Of a stretch of DNA of 34,718 nt, positions 1 through 6,617 are shown piece by piece. The DNA comes from an uncultured Bacteroidota bacterium (GTDB lineage Bacteria > Bacteroidota > Bacteroidia > Chitinophagales > Chitinophagaceae), in contig CAIUZK010000005.1 of assembly GCA_903903635.1 (NCBI GenBank), positions 1-34,718 of the forward strand. The letters are read 5' to 3'. Below the pieces are notes generated by a model. The model searched no databases. It saw nothing but the letters and a program-made list of their open reading frames with translations, and was not told the origin of the DNA. Both the position numbers and the translations under genes were made by a program. How positions within the stretch are numbered: the first letter of the stretch is position 1; each line of letters starts with the position of its first letter.

Positions 1-32
1 ATAATGACACAAATGAAACGGATTAAGTAAAC

Positions 33-40
33 TATATTTG
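33..40 (+). promoter_or_regulatory. Isolated -7-like element TATATTTG
   Basis: TATATTTG fits the Bacteroidota -7 consensus TAnnTTTG, but no good TTG lies 19-20 bp upstream. No intact gene follows: only IS-end-like repeats and a truncated adhesin remnant. It may be a promoter orphaned by a rearrangement, or a chance match in AT-rich DNA. Confidence 0.2.
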
Positions 41-89
41 TAACAGTGAAGCAACTAAATAACGCACTCATTTTTGAGATTAACTATGG

Positions 90-137
90 TGGGTCAGTTT
101 GGCGAGGAAAAGAGGGGTCACTTTACGCGGAATATCC
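90..137. repeat. Paired direct repeats resembling an IS21-type end
   Basis: Two adjacent copies of a motif of about 18 bp are visible: GGGTCAGTTTGGCGAGGAA near 91-109 and GGGTCACTTTACGCGGAA near 115-132, followed by ATATCC. IS21-family elements are known to carry multiple short repeated sequences at their ends. The position, directly against the broken 5' side of an adhesin remnant, suggests that an insertion sequence once ended here. No istA or istB coding sequence is in the window, so the family assignment is inference from memory of similar ends. Confidence 0.35.
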
Positions 138-890
138 AGGTTAGCTGGTTTTGGCATTGAAACGGTATTCATAGCAAAATACTCATACCCTTTCTCTTTT
201 TGCCCACTTGATACGCTGCCAAGAATGTTTATTTGCAAAGGGTCTTCTACAACTTTAAGCTCATCTTTTTCTTGTGGAAGATGGGGTAGCAGCAACCCAA
301 TTGTAGCATCCGTTAATTCAGTAACAGGCTTTGTTACAGGGCTATCTGTAGGTTCGGCAATAATAACCTACCAGGGTGGTTCGATAGGATATGAAACAAC
401 ACTTGTAATTGTAAATCCTAATCCATCAGTGATTACTGGAAACATAAATATTTGCGTAGATTCAACATCCAATTTAGTTGATTCCACATCTGGTGGTATT
501 TGGTCAAGTAGTAATACTGCAATTGCAACAGTCGGTTCTATTTCAGGTATCTTGTTAGGAACAGCAACCGGTTCTGCAAATATTTCGTATACATTGTCAA
601 CAGGTTGTTTTAAGACTTCTCCCGTTAATGTTCACCACTGCCCAACAGAAGTTGCTATTATTAATAGCGATAGTAATATTCAAATTTCCCCAAACCCTGC
701 CACCGCAGTTCTTACCATCAATGCCAAAGATAAGATAAGCACAATTGCAATCAACAACCTTGTTGGGCAGATAGTATATTCCCATGAGTACAACGCTCAA
801 TTGATACACGTTGATGTATCGAACCTAACACCGGGCATGTACCTCATAAGGATAAACAGTACAGAAGTCAGGAAGTTTGTGAAGCAATAG
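99..890 (+). pseudogene. 5'-truncated T9SS adhesin remnant (two Ig-like units plus sorting domain)
   Basis: The recognisable part starts near residue 44 (about base 228). It contains two Ig-like units with the same framework as the first repeat class of the giant adhesin at 12220-23277: an early Cys, a GGxW-SSSN turn, an A-S/T-V strand, a G-VTG turn, a SYTL-type strand and a late GC. The last 70 or so residues are a T9SS type A sorting domain, with ISPNPA followed by NLVGQ and PGMYLIRI and ending VRKFVKQ. The first 40 or so residues have no signal peptide and come from the IS-end-like DNA upstream, so the start at 99 is probably an accident of fusion. Without a signal peptide the product could not reach the T9SS. 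I read it as the 3' end of a once larger adhesin gene. Confidence 0.6.
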
Positions 891-930
891 CCAGTCCCGC
901 AGTTTACTAACTTAAAGAGGCATATGAGTA

Positions 931-1194
931 TTAAAAATAACTTGGTATTTCGATATCCGATTCTTCACAATATTTACACCAATAAGCGAAACAATGAAAT
1001 ACATTTAGTTCTGTGAGATAATCCCGAAGATCACGAGCTAACCTTTTTAATGGAATCTTTTCTGCAAGATTACCGCACTTAGGACAGTCGACCGTTAATT
1101 TCATATACTTTAGGTATAAGATATTCATCAGCCTTTTTGCACTTGTCCTATCAACAGTTTCAGTCTTTACAATCTTACCTTTTATTGATTCCAT
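931..1194 (-). CDS. Small hypothetical protein with two CxxC pairs
   Basis: This is an 87-residue reading frame on the minus strand. It has a CPKC pair near the middle and a CKYC pair near the C-terminus, a spacing compatible with a small zinc ribbon. The N-terminus is basic and charged, with no signal peptide or membrane segment. I do not recognise the family. It lies alone between an adhesin remnant and a transposase remnant, a zone where small accessory genes are common. No clear promoter or ribosome binding site precedes the ATG. It may be a real small gene or a fragment; the four ordered cysteines argue mildly for real coding. Confidence 0.4.
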   Translation of the reverse strand: MESIKGKIVKTETVDRTSAKRLMNILYLKYMKLTVDCPKCGNLAEKIPLKRLARDLRDYLTELNVFHCFAYWCKYCEESDIEIPSYF

Positions 1195-1266
1195 AGTTGC
1201 TTGTTTTTAGCGTGCAGACCGTCATAAAACCGGTTAGTAATCCGGTTGATAGGGTAGAAAAACAGA

Positions 1267-1500
1267 TTGCAAAATTCCTCCCGTACCCGTTTTATTTCTA
1301 CCCAAAGAGGTACAAAAAAAGCAATCAAAGCAATAGCAAGAAAAATTGCAGTCGTTTTTTATCACATGGTTAAAAACAAAACCAGTTTTGACAAAAACAA
1401 ATTAAAGGTCGATACGGCAAGACAAGAAGCCAAGCGGGTTGCCTTTCTAAAAAAAGAAGCAGCAAAATATGGATATGCACTAAAAAATGTAGCAGCATGA
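1267..1500 (+). pseudogene. C-terminal fragment of an IS110-family-like transposase
   Basis: The 77 residues match the usual end of IS110/IS116-type transposases in style: RGTKKAIKAIARKIAVVFYH, then MVKNKTSFD, then a Lys/Ala-rich helix ending in AAKYGYAL. Family members are normally 300-400 residues; the RuvC-like DEDD catalytic domain and most of the second domain are missing upstream, and no proper ATG opens the frame (it begins at a TTG). It is therefore a dead remnant. The AT-rich stretch before it at 1205-1266 contains two CCGGTT direct repeats. The assignment rests on recall of the family's C-terminal motif. Confidence 0.5.
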
Positions 1501-1627
1501 TTATCATTGTATTGCAAACACGTCATTGTAAGTGGGACGATTGGACGAGGCGAAGGCCGAGTACAATCAGGGGTGGTAAACTCGCGCACATCAGGTCTTC
1601 ACATTGGAAATTAAATACTCTATTTTA
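1501..1627. other. Non-coding stretch after the transposase remnant
   Basis: No gene is visible. GTAAACTCGCGC at 1576-1587 and ACATTGGAAATTA at 1601-1613 both recur in the same order at 3107-3118 and 3190-3202, on the far side of the HTH gene. In some IS110 relatives the non-coding end holds the guide (bridge) RNA, but nothing here lets me identify such an RNA. Confidence 0.4.
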
Positions 1628-1659
1628 TTTGGAAATCATTTCCATTATAATTATCTTTG
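1628..1659 (+). promoter_or_regulatory. Bacteroidota-type promoter with palindromic operator candidate
   Basis: TTTG at 1628-1631 and TATCTTTG at 1652-1659 are separated by 20 bp and match the Bacteroidota promoter pattern (TTG, 19-20 bp, TAnnTTTG). The spacer carries a perfect 15-bp palindrome at 1630-1644, TGGAAATCATTTCCA, which overlaps the -33 box. A further half-site GGAAAT lies at 1671-1676, close to the expected transcript start. The ATG of the HTH gene follows 48 nt after the -7 box. A repressor bound to the palindrome would block this promoter; autoregulation by the HTH protein is possible but only inferred. Confidence 0.55.
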
Positions 1660-1707
1660 AACAATAAAATGGAAATAAACCAAAATTAACGCCAAAAAAT
1701 AAGGAAT

Positions 1708-2469
1708 ATGAAACTGGAACAAAAAGAAGCCGCACAGCGCATCTACTTTCAAACAGACATCCCAATTTCTCAGATTGCCGAGATCCTAAATGTCAGCGAA
1801 CGCACCCTGTACTACTGGATCGAAGAAAACGGCTGGGCTGAAATCAAAAAATGCGCACAGCACATGCCCATCAAACTAATAGACAACTGCTACCACATCC
1901 TCGCAAACCTGCAGGATCATCTGCTTTCAGATGAAAGGAAAGACAAACCCGTAACCCACCTCGAAGTCAACTCCATGCACAAGCTGGTCAACACAATTAC
2001 CAAACTCCGCACCCGCAACACCCTCAGCGAAAACATAGAACTCAACACCTACTTCCTGGAATTTGTCGAGCAGCAAAACCCCGATATGGCAGAACAAATA
2101 AAACCCTACATAGATGGCTTCCTGGCAACCCGTGTAAAAGCCTCAAAAAACAACAAGATCCAATTCCAAAGTCCACAACAAACTCCCATAAGCGAAACAC
2201 CTAAACCCCAGCCCATCACCGAAAAAGAACCAGCCCGATTGTCATTGGAAGAACTCGAAAATTACAAGAAACAGTACCCCGAAAAATACCAGAAGGCACT
2301 CGAACAGACCAAAGCAAAATACCTTTCCGAACACCCAGATGCACATCCATCAGAATTCGACGAACTCTTCAACAACATAATGCCACAACTAAAACCACAG
2401 TTCCAACAAACCCCACCACTCAACCGCGCCCAACGCCGCAAGCTGGAACGCTCCCGTAAGGCCGCATAA
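1708..2469 (+). CDS. HTH protein resembling a phage terminase small subunit
   Basis: This is a 253-residue protein. Residues about 14-42 form a helix-turn-helix typical of terminase small subunits and Hin-like domains: YFQTDIPISQIAEILNVSER followed by TLYYWIEENGW. The middle (about 55-140) is predicted helical. Residues about 150-190 are rich in Pro, Gln and Lys and look like a linker. A charged helical segment LEELENYKKQYPEKYQKALE follows, and the end is a basic tail, NRAQRRKLERSRKAA. ATG 1708 is preceded by AAGGAAT and by a good promoter. There is no large terminase, portal or capsid gene nearby, so a DNA-packaging role is doubtful; a domesticated or orphan DNA-binding regulator is equally likely. 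Codon choice is C- and A-rich (many CCC, AAA and CTC codons), unlike the neighbouring core genes, which fits acquisition by transfer. Confidence 0.6.
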   Translation: MKLEQKEAAQRIYFQTDIPISQIAEILNVSERTLYYWIEENGWAEIKKCAQHMPIKLIDNCYHILANLQDHLLSDERKDKPVTHLEVNSMHKLVNTITKLRTRNTLSENIELNTYFLEFVEQQNPDMAEQIKPYIDGFLATRVKASKNNKIQFQSPQQTPISETPKPQPITEKEPARLSLEELENYKKQYPEKYQKALEQTKAKYLSEHPDAHPSEFDELFNNIMPQLKPQFQQTPPLNRAQRRKLERSRKAA

Positions 2470-3295
2470 CCTAAAATAATACCTATTTAACCTCGCACTG
2501 TTTCTGTTTCTTAACAGTCAGAGTTCCTATGCCCCAAACCCACTAAAAAATGCAAACACAACACAACAATCATAATAAGCTTACCGGAAACCCAACTTTA
2601 TAAGCAAGAAACTGAAAGAAAAATCAACTCAATCAATCAAACCAGCGAAAATCAACGGTTCCGACAACACAATTCTGAAAATTCAACTTCGTGCGCCATA
2701 GCTTCTTCAGCGGAGGTGCATAATCCTGAAAATTCTGATTCTGATACGCTGCAATTCTCAAACCATAAAACCTTGAAAACCAATTCGAAATCCTGCAATT
2801 ATATTGAAAACAAAAATTACAAATCAAACTCAAAGAATAAATCAGGGAACCACGAAAGAGTTAATGAAGCTATATTGAAACCCGCCTCCCGGCGTCTCTC
2901 CTCCTATTTGTTAGGAGGAGTACCCGAAGGGGGAGGTGGTTAGCATTCCCCCACAACCACAGCGTAGAGCTAACTCTTTTGTCGCGGACCGCGTGCCGCC
3001 TTAGCTTTAGCGGTGGCGCAGCAATTTAAAAAGGGCGGCACTTTCTTTTGTTACTCTTTTCTTGGCGTCTATCCCGATCCTTCCATCGGGACTGTAGAAA
3101 AGAAAAGTAAACTCGCGCCTGGCAGGCAATACAGGCTTAAAAAATAGTTTTTCGCGCCTTTCACGCCCAATTGGAAATTGGAAATTCCCACATTGGAAAT
3201 TATTAAACCTCCCTCATATGCATAACTTGCAAAAAAATATGTATTTGTAAAAAAATAAAGTATGCTTATTTCACTAAAAAACAAGCCTTAAGCAC
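2470..3295. other. Long non-coding region of palindromic and dispersed repeats
   Basis: No convincing gene is present in about 830 bp. Visible structures are: a degenerate GCCATAGCTTC-type repeat at 2691-2720 and a relative at 2992-3019; a nested hairpin at 2882-2939; CGCGGACCGCG at 2983-2993; a CCCGAT/ATCGGG hairpin at 3073-3090 flanked by TTACTCTTTTCTT and AGAAAAGAAAAGTAA, which form an imperfect outer inverted repeat; and GGAAATT repeated around 3175-3201. The density of palindromes between an accessory gene and a core gene suggests a graveyard of small non-autonomous elements. Confidence 0.5.
2882..2939. repeat. Nested hairpin (REP-like palindrome)
   Basis: The inner stem CTCCTCCTA (2898-2906) pairs perfectly with TAGGAGGAG (2912-2920) around a 5-nt loop. 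The outer arm CCGCCTCCC (2882-2890) pairs with GGGAGGTGG (2931-2939) with one G-U pair. There is no following T-run, so a terminator is less likely than a REP-type or mobile palindrome. Confidence 0.55.
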
Positions 3296-3303
3296 TACAT
3301 TTG
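3296..3303 (+). promoter_or_regulatory. Probable -7 element of the saccharopine dehydrogenase-like gene
   Basis: TACATTTG matches TAnnTTTG and ends 43 nt before the ATG at 3347. No clear TTG lies at the expected upstream distance, so the promoter is only half supported. Confidence 0.35.
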
Positions 3304-3346
3304 TGCGGGTTTTGTTATTTTTCAGACTGATATATACAGTTATTTT

Positions 3347-4675
3347 ATGTTTACAATCTTGATTGCCGGTGCAGGTAAATCGTCTATATACCTAATAAAA
3401 TATTTATTAAATCATGCCTCCCGCAATAAATGGAAAGTCATCATTGCTGATGGCGATGCAATATCAATAGCCGGGAAAATAGGTGACAGCGATTATGGCG
3501 AGGCGGCAGTTATAGATATTACCAGTGCAGCCGAGCGCGAACCGCTGGTGAAGATGGCCGATATAGTGGTTTCGCTCATGCCGCCACATCTGCATATTCA
3601 CCTGGCAAAAGACTGCCTCAAGCATAAAAAGAACCTCATTACTTCTTCCTATATCTCTGATGAGATGAAGGAAATGGATCAGGCAGTAAAAGATGCCGGC
3701 CTGATGTTTATGTGCGAAATGGGCCTTGATCCCGGTATCGACCATATGTCGGCCAATAAGATCATTCATGGCATACACAGGGTGTGCGGTTCTATTACCA
3801 GTTTCAAGTCATACTGCGGCGGCCTTGTAGCCCCCGAAAACGATAACAACCCCTGGCATTATAAATTTAGCTGGAACCCCCGCAATGTTATCACTGCCGG
3901 TTTTGGCGGCGCCAAATACCTGAGCAGGGGCAAGCACCTGGAGGTGGTTTACGAACAGATGTTTGAGCACAACAAGAAGATCAATATAGACGGTATCGGC
4001 CAACTGGCCTATTACCCCAACCGCGATTCATTGCGCTATCTTGATCTTTATGATGTACCCGATATAAAAACCTTCATGAGGGCAACCCTCCGGTATCCCG
4101 ATTTCTGCATAGGCTGGCAGGCGCTGATCCAGTTGGGCCTTACCAGTCAGGAGGATGCATTTGATACCACAGGCTTTACTTATGCAAGCTGGCTCAGACT
4201 GAAATCGGGCTGCGACAGCAATACCCCGCTGGTTGCGCATATCGCCGGCATACTGCAGGTGGCACCTAACGAGAAGGTAATGAGCATGCTGGAATGGCTC
4301 GGCCTTTTTTCCGAAACGCCCTTAAAGCACGGCTACAATTCCTCCGCCGATCTGCTGCTCGATTTGCTTATGGACAATTGGCAGATGGCCCCCGAAGAAA
4401 AGGATATGATCGTGATGCAGCATGAGGTAGAGTACCTGCATAAAAACAATAAGGTTAAGCTGCTGAGTACATTAGTGCTCAAGGGCGAGAGCCGGGACTT
4501 TTCGGCCATGGCCAAAACAGTAGGATTGCCTATGGGCATGCTGGCACGCATGGTACTCACCAAACAGATACAACCACCGGTGGGCGTATTGCTGCCCAAT
4601 ATGCAGTCGGTATACCGGCCATTGCTGATAGAGCTGGCCCATCACGATATTGAGTTTAATGAAGTAGTGGTATAA
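3347..4675 (+). CDS. Saccharopine dehydrogenase-like oxidoreductase (LYS9 type)
   Basis: This is a 442-residue cytosolic NAD(P)-dependent oxidoreductase. The Rossmann glycine motif is at the extreme N-terminus (ILIAGAGKSS, residues about 4-13). MGLDPGIDHMSA at about residues 125-136 and a SYCGGLVAPEN to NPWHYKFSW segment at about 152-171 are hallmarks of the fungal LYS9/saccharopine reductase family, whose C-terminal domain holds the substrate pocket. Length is normal for the family. The fungal enzyme makes saccharopine from aminoadipate semialdehyde and glutamate; in Bacteroidota the homologue is usually thought to act in lysine degradation or related amino-acid chemistry, so the exact substrate is inferred. 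It is a single-gene unit, convergent with smpB across a G-rich octamer array. ATG 3347 gives the Rossmann motif its usual position. Confidence 0.85.
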   Translation: MFTILIAGAGKSSIYLIKYLLNHASRNKWKVIIADGDAISIAGKIGDSDYGEAAVIDITSAAEREPLVKMADIVVSLMPPHLHIHLAKDCLKHKKNLITSSYISDEMKEMDQAVKDAGLMFMCEMGLDPGIDHMSANKIIHGIHRVCGSITSFKSYCGGLVAPENDNNPWHYKFSWNPRNVITAGFGGAKYLSRGKHLEVVYEQMFEHNKKINIDGIGQLAYYPNRDSLRYLDLYDVPDIKTFMRATLRYPDFCIGWQALIQLGLTSQEDAFDTTGFTYASWLRLKSGCDSNTPLVAHIAGILQVAPNEKVMSMLEWLGLFSETPLKHGYNSSADLLLDLLMDNWQMAPEEKDMIVMQHEVEYLHKNNKVKLLSTLVLKGESRDFSAMAKTVGLPMGMLARMVLTKQIQPPVGVLLPNMQSVYRPLLIELAHHDIEFNEVVV

Positions 4676-4779
4676 GGGTAAAGGGGTAAAAGGGGGTAAA
4701 GGGGTGAAGGGGTAAAAGGGTAAAAGGGTAAAAGGGTAAAGGGGTAAAGGGGTAAAGGTTAAAGGGGTAAAAGGGTGAT
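4676..4779 (+). repeat. G-rich octamer array (GGGGTAAA) between convergent genes
   Basis: About 13 units of GGGGTAAA or AGGGTAAA, mostly 8 bp long, fill the whole gap between the stop codon of the saccharopine dehydrogenase-like gene and the stop codon of smpB. The G-runs lie all on the plus strand and could form G-quadruplexes in DNA or in the transcript from the left. The array may act as a boundary or terminator between convergent genes; no ordinary hairpin terminator is seen here. Confidence 0.85.
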
Positions 4780-5226
4780 TTACTTGAGGTAGCGTTTCAT
4801 TTCGCGCTCCACATCTTTCGATTTGATGCTTTCGCGCTTGTCGTGCAGCTTCTTACCCTTGCCCAGGCCAATCTCCACTTTGGCATAACCCTCTTCGTTG
4901 ATAAACATATTGAGCGGGACAATGGAGAAACCTTTTTCCTTTACTTTGGTTTCCCACTTAATAAGTTCCTTCTTCTGCAGCAGCAGTTTGCGGTCGCGGG
5001 TGGGGACATGACCGGCATAGCCGGCATTTACATATTCGGCTATGTGCAGGCTTTTGATCCAGAGCTCGCCATTGCTGAAAAAGCAATAACTGTCGTTGAA
5101 ACTAACCCTGCTGTTGCGCACCGATTTGATCTCAGACCCTGTGAGCATGATACCGGCCTTAAGGCGGTCTTCGATGGCATACTCAAAGGTTGCCGGTTTG
5201 TTTTTTATGTAAACGTTGTCTGACAA
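4780..5226 (-). CDS. smpB: SsrA-binding protein SmpB
   Basis: This is the tmRNA-binding partner in trans-translation, which rescues stalled ribosomes and tags incomplete proteins. It has 148 residues, normal for SmpB. Family features are clear: NKPATFEYAIEDRLKAGIML near the N-terminus, the GSEIKSVR motif, the DSYCFF strand, an HIAEY segment, RDRKLLLQKKE, the KGFSIVPLNMFINEEGYAKV core, and the C-terminal KGKKLHDKRESIK-type basic tail that folds in the mRNA channel. It lies 37 nt downstream of accD on the same strand and may be co-transcribed with it. The tmRNA gene is not in the window. Confidence 0.95.
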   Translation of the reverse strand: MSDNVYIKNKPATFEYAIEDRLKAGIMLTGSEIKSVRNSRVSFNDSYCFFSNGELWIKSLHIAEYVNAGYAGHVPTRDRKLLLQKKELIKWETKVKEKGFSIVPLNMFINEEGYAKVEIGLGKGKKLHDKRESIKSKDVEREMKRYLK

Positions 5227-5263
5227 TGATGGGTGGTTAATGGTAAACTACTACTAAAACAGA

Positions 5264-6136
5264 CTAGGAAGCTTTGGCTGTGCGGCCCTTCATAAACCAC
5301 TCAATAGTCTGGGTAAGCTTTTGTTTCAGGGTCTTTCGGTCGGCTATAAAATCGAGGAAGCCATGTTCCAGCAGGAATTCGGAGCGCTGGAAGCCATCCG
5401 GCAGATCTTTCTTGATAGTCTCCTTGATAACACGGGGACCGGCAAAACAGATCAGGGCATTGGGCTCGGCTATGTTGATATCGCCCAGCATGGCATACGA
5501 TGCAGTAACGCCACCGGTAGTAGGGTCGGTCATCAATGATATGTAGGGGAGTTTGGCCTTGGCCAGTTGGGTAAGCTTGGCAGCGGTCTTGGCCATCTGC
5601 ATGAGCGAAAACGCGCTCTCCATCATTCTCGCCCCGCCCGACTTGGAGATAACCATGAGTGGCAGTTCGTGAGCAATACAGTAATCTATAGCCCTGCTTA
5701 TTTTTTCACCTACTACCGAGCCCATTGAGCCACCAATAAAGTTGAAATTCATGCAGGCTACTACAAAACCCAGGTTATTCATTTTACCTGCACCCACTGT
5801 CATAGCATCGGTGAGGCCGGTGTTTTTCCGGGCTTCTACCAGTCGCTCATCATATGGCTTCATATCCACGAATCCCAGGAAGTCTTTCGGTATAATATTT
5901 TCGAAAAGCAACTCATACTTGTTGTTATCAAAAAGGATCTCGAAATATTCTTTGGCATTAATGCGGTTATGATAATTGCATTTATAACAGATAAACAGGT
6001 TGTCGTGCAATTCCTTAACGGTAGTGGTGGCTTTACAATTGGAGCATTTGTGCCACAAGCCATCAGGAGTCTCCTTCTTTTCGCCAGTAGTAGTCAGTAT
6101 TCCTTTCTTATTACGCCTGAACCAGGTAGATGACAT
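5264..6136 (-). CDS. accD: Acetyl-CoA carboxylase carboxyltransferase subunit beta
   Basis: AccD, with AccA, transfers the carboxyl group from biotin carrier protein to acetyl-CoA, giving malonyl-CoA for fatty acid synthesis in the cytosol. The 290 residues carry the N-terminal zinc ribbon (C31, C34, C50, C53), the GLTDAMTVGAGKMN region, the glycine-rich FIGGSMGSVVGEK motif, KSGGARMMES and the DPTTGGVTASYAMLGD loop that form the acyl-CoA site, and GPRVIKETI near the end. Length and order are typical. It heads a probable accD-smpB unit. Its TATCTTTG promoter box abuts a 33-unit octamer array, so the upstream promoter region consists of repeats. Confidence 0.95.
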   Translation of the reverse strand: MSSTWFRRNKKGILTTTGEKKETPDGLWHKCSNCKATTTVKELHDNLFICYKCNYHNRINAKEYFEILFDNNKYELLFENIIPKDFLGFVDMKPYDERLVEARKNTGLTDAMTVGAGKMNNLGFVVACMNFNFIGGSMGSVVGEKISRAIDYCIAHELPLMVISKSGGARMMESAFSLMQMAKTAAKLTQLAKAKLPYISLMTDPTTGGVTASYAMLGDINIAEPNALICFAGPRVIKETIKKDLPDGFQRSEFLLEHGFLDFIADRKTLKQKLTQTIEWFMKGRTAKAS

Positions 6137-6161
6137 AGTATAAAAATAATTTGTCGGACGG

Positions 6162-6169
6162 CAAAGATA
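6162..6169 (-). promoter_or_regulatory. accD promoter -7 element
   Basis: On the minus strand this reads TATCTTTG, a full match to TAnnTTTG, ending 25 nt before the accD ATG. The place where a -33 TTG should lie is inside the octamer array, whose minus strand (CTTATCAA units) has no TTG. The promoter thus has a good -7 box but a repeat in place of a -33 box. Confidence 0.6.
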
Positions 6170-6171
6170 AG

Positions 6172-6435
6172 CTGATTAGTTGATAAGTTGATAAGTTGAT
6201 TAGTTGAATGGTTGATTAGTTGAATGGTTGAATGGTTGAATGGTTGATAAGTTGAATGGTTGATAAGTTGAATGGTTGAATGGTTGATAGGTTGATAGGT
6301 TGATAGGTTGATAAGTTGATAGGTTGAATGGTTGATTAGTTGATTAGTTGATAAGTTGATAAGTTGATAGGTTGAAAAGTTGATAAGTTGAATGGTTAAT
6401 AAGTTGATAGGTTGAATGGTTAATAAGTTGAGGGG
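6172..6435 (+). repeat. 33-unit octamer array (TTGATAAG/TTGAATGG/TTGATAGG)
   Basis: The 264 bp divide into exactly 33 consecutive 8-bp units with no slip in register. Units are TTGATAAG, TTGATTAG, TTGAATGG, TTGATAGG and TTAATAAG, with edge variants CTGATTAG and TTGAGGGG. The variable bases are confined to positions 3-7 of the unit. The same octamer family appears at 31793-31904 and 34206-34245. The array begins 2 bp from the accD -7 box and occupies most of the region between the divergent accD and radical SAM genes. Confidence 0.95.
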
Positions 6436-6617
6436 GGATTGAATGTGATTTTAGGGAGATAATTTATATTTGATTTAAAATCCAAATAAACGAACAATTT
6501 TGGTTAATTTAGCTCTTAGTTGGAAATATTGATATTAAAATTGGCTTTTTGGTTTTGTTCTTTTGTCTAACAAAATCGACTTACACCCAATCCAATTCGA
6601 CCCAATAGTAAAAAAGT
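6436..6617. other. Upstream region of the radical SAM gene
   Basis: This is AT-rich DNA between the octamer array and the ATG at 6618. TATATTTG at 6465-6472 fits the -7 consensus but leaves a leader of about 145 nt and has no good TTG upstream. TTTTGTTCTTTTGTC lies around 6554. I cannot choose a promoter with confidence. Confidence 0.25.

Noticed and set aside
80-295. Minus-strand frame of 71 residues across the IS-end-like repeats
   Set aside because: It overlaps the Ig-like unit that is clearly encoded on the plus strand, and its sequence matches nothing I know; it looks like a by-product of the IS end.
2716-2943. Plus-strand frame of 75 residues rich in Asn, Ser and Lys
   Set aside because: It runs through the nested hairpin repeat and ends inside it; low complexity with no domain or promoter.
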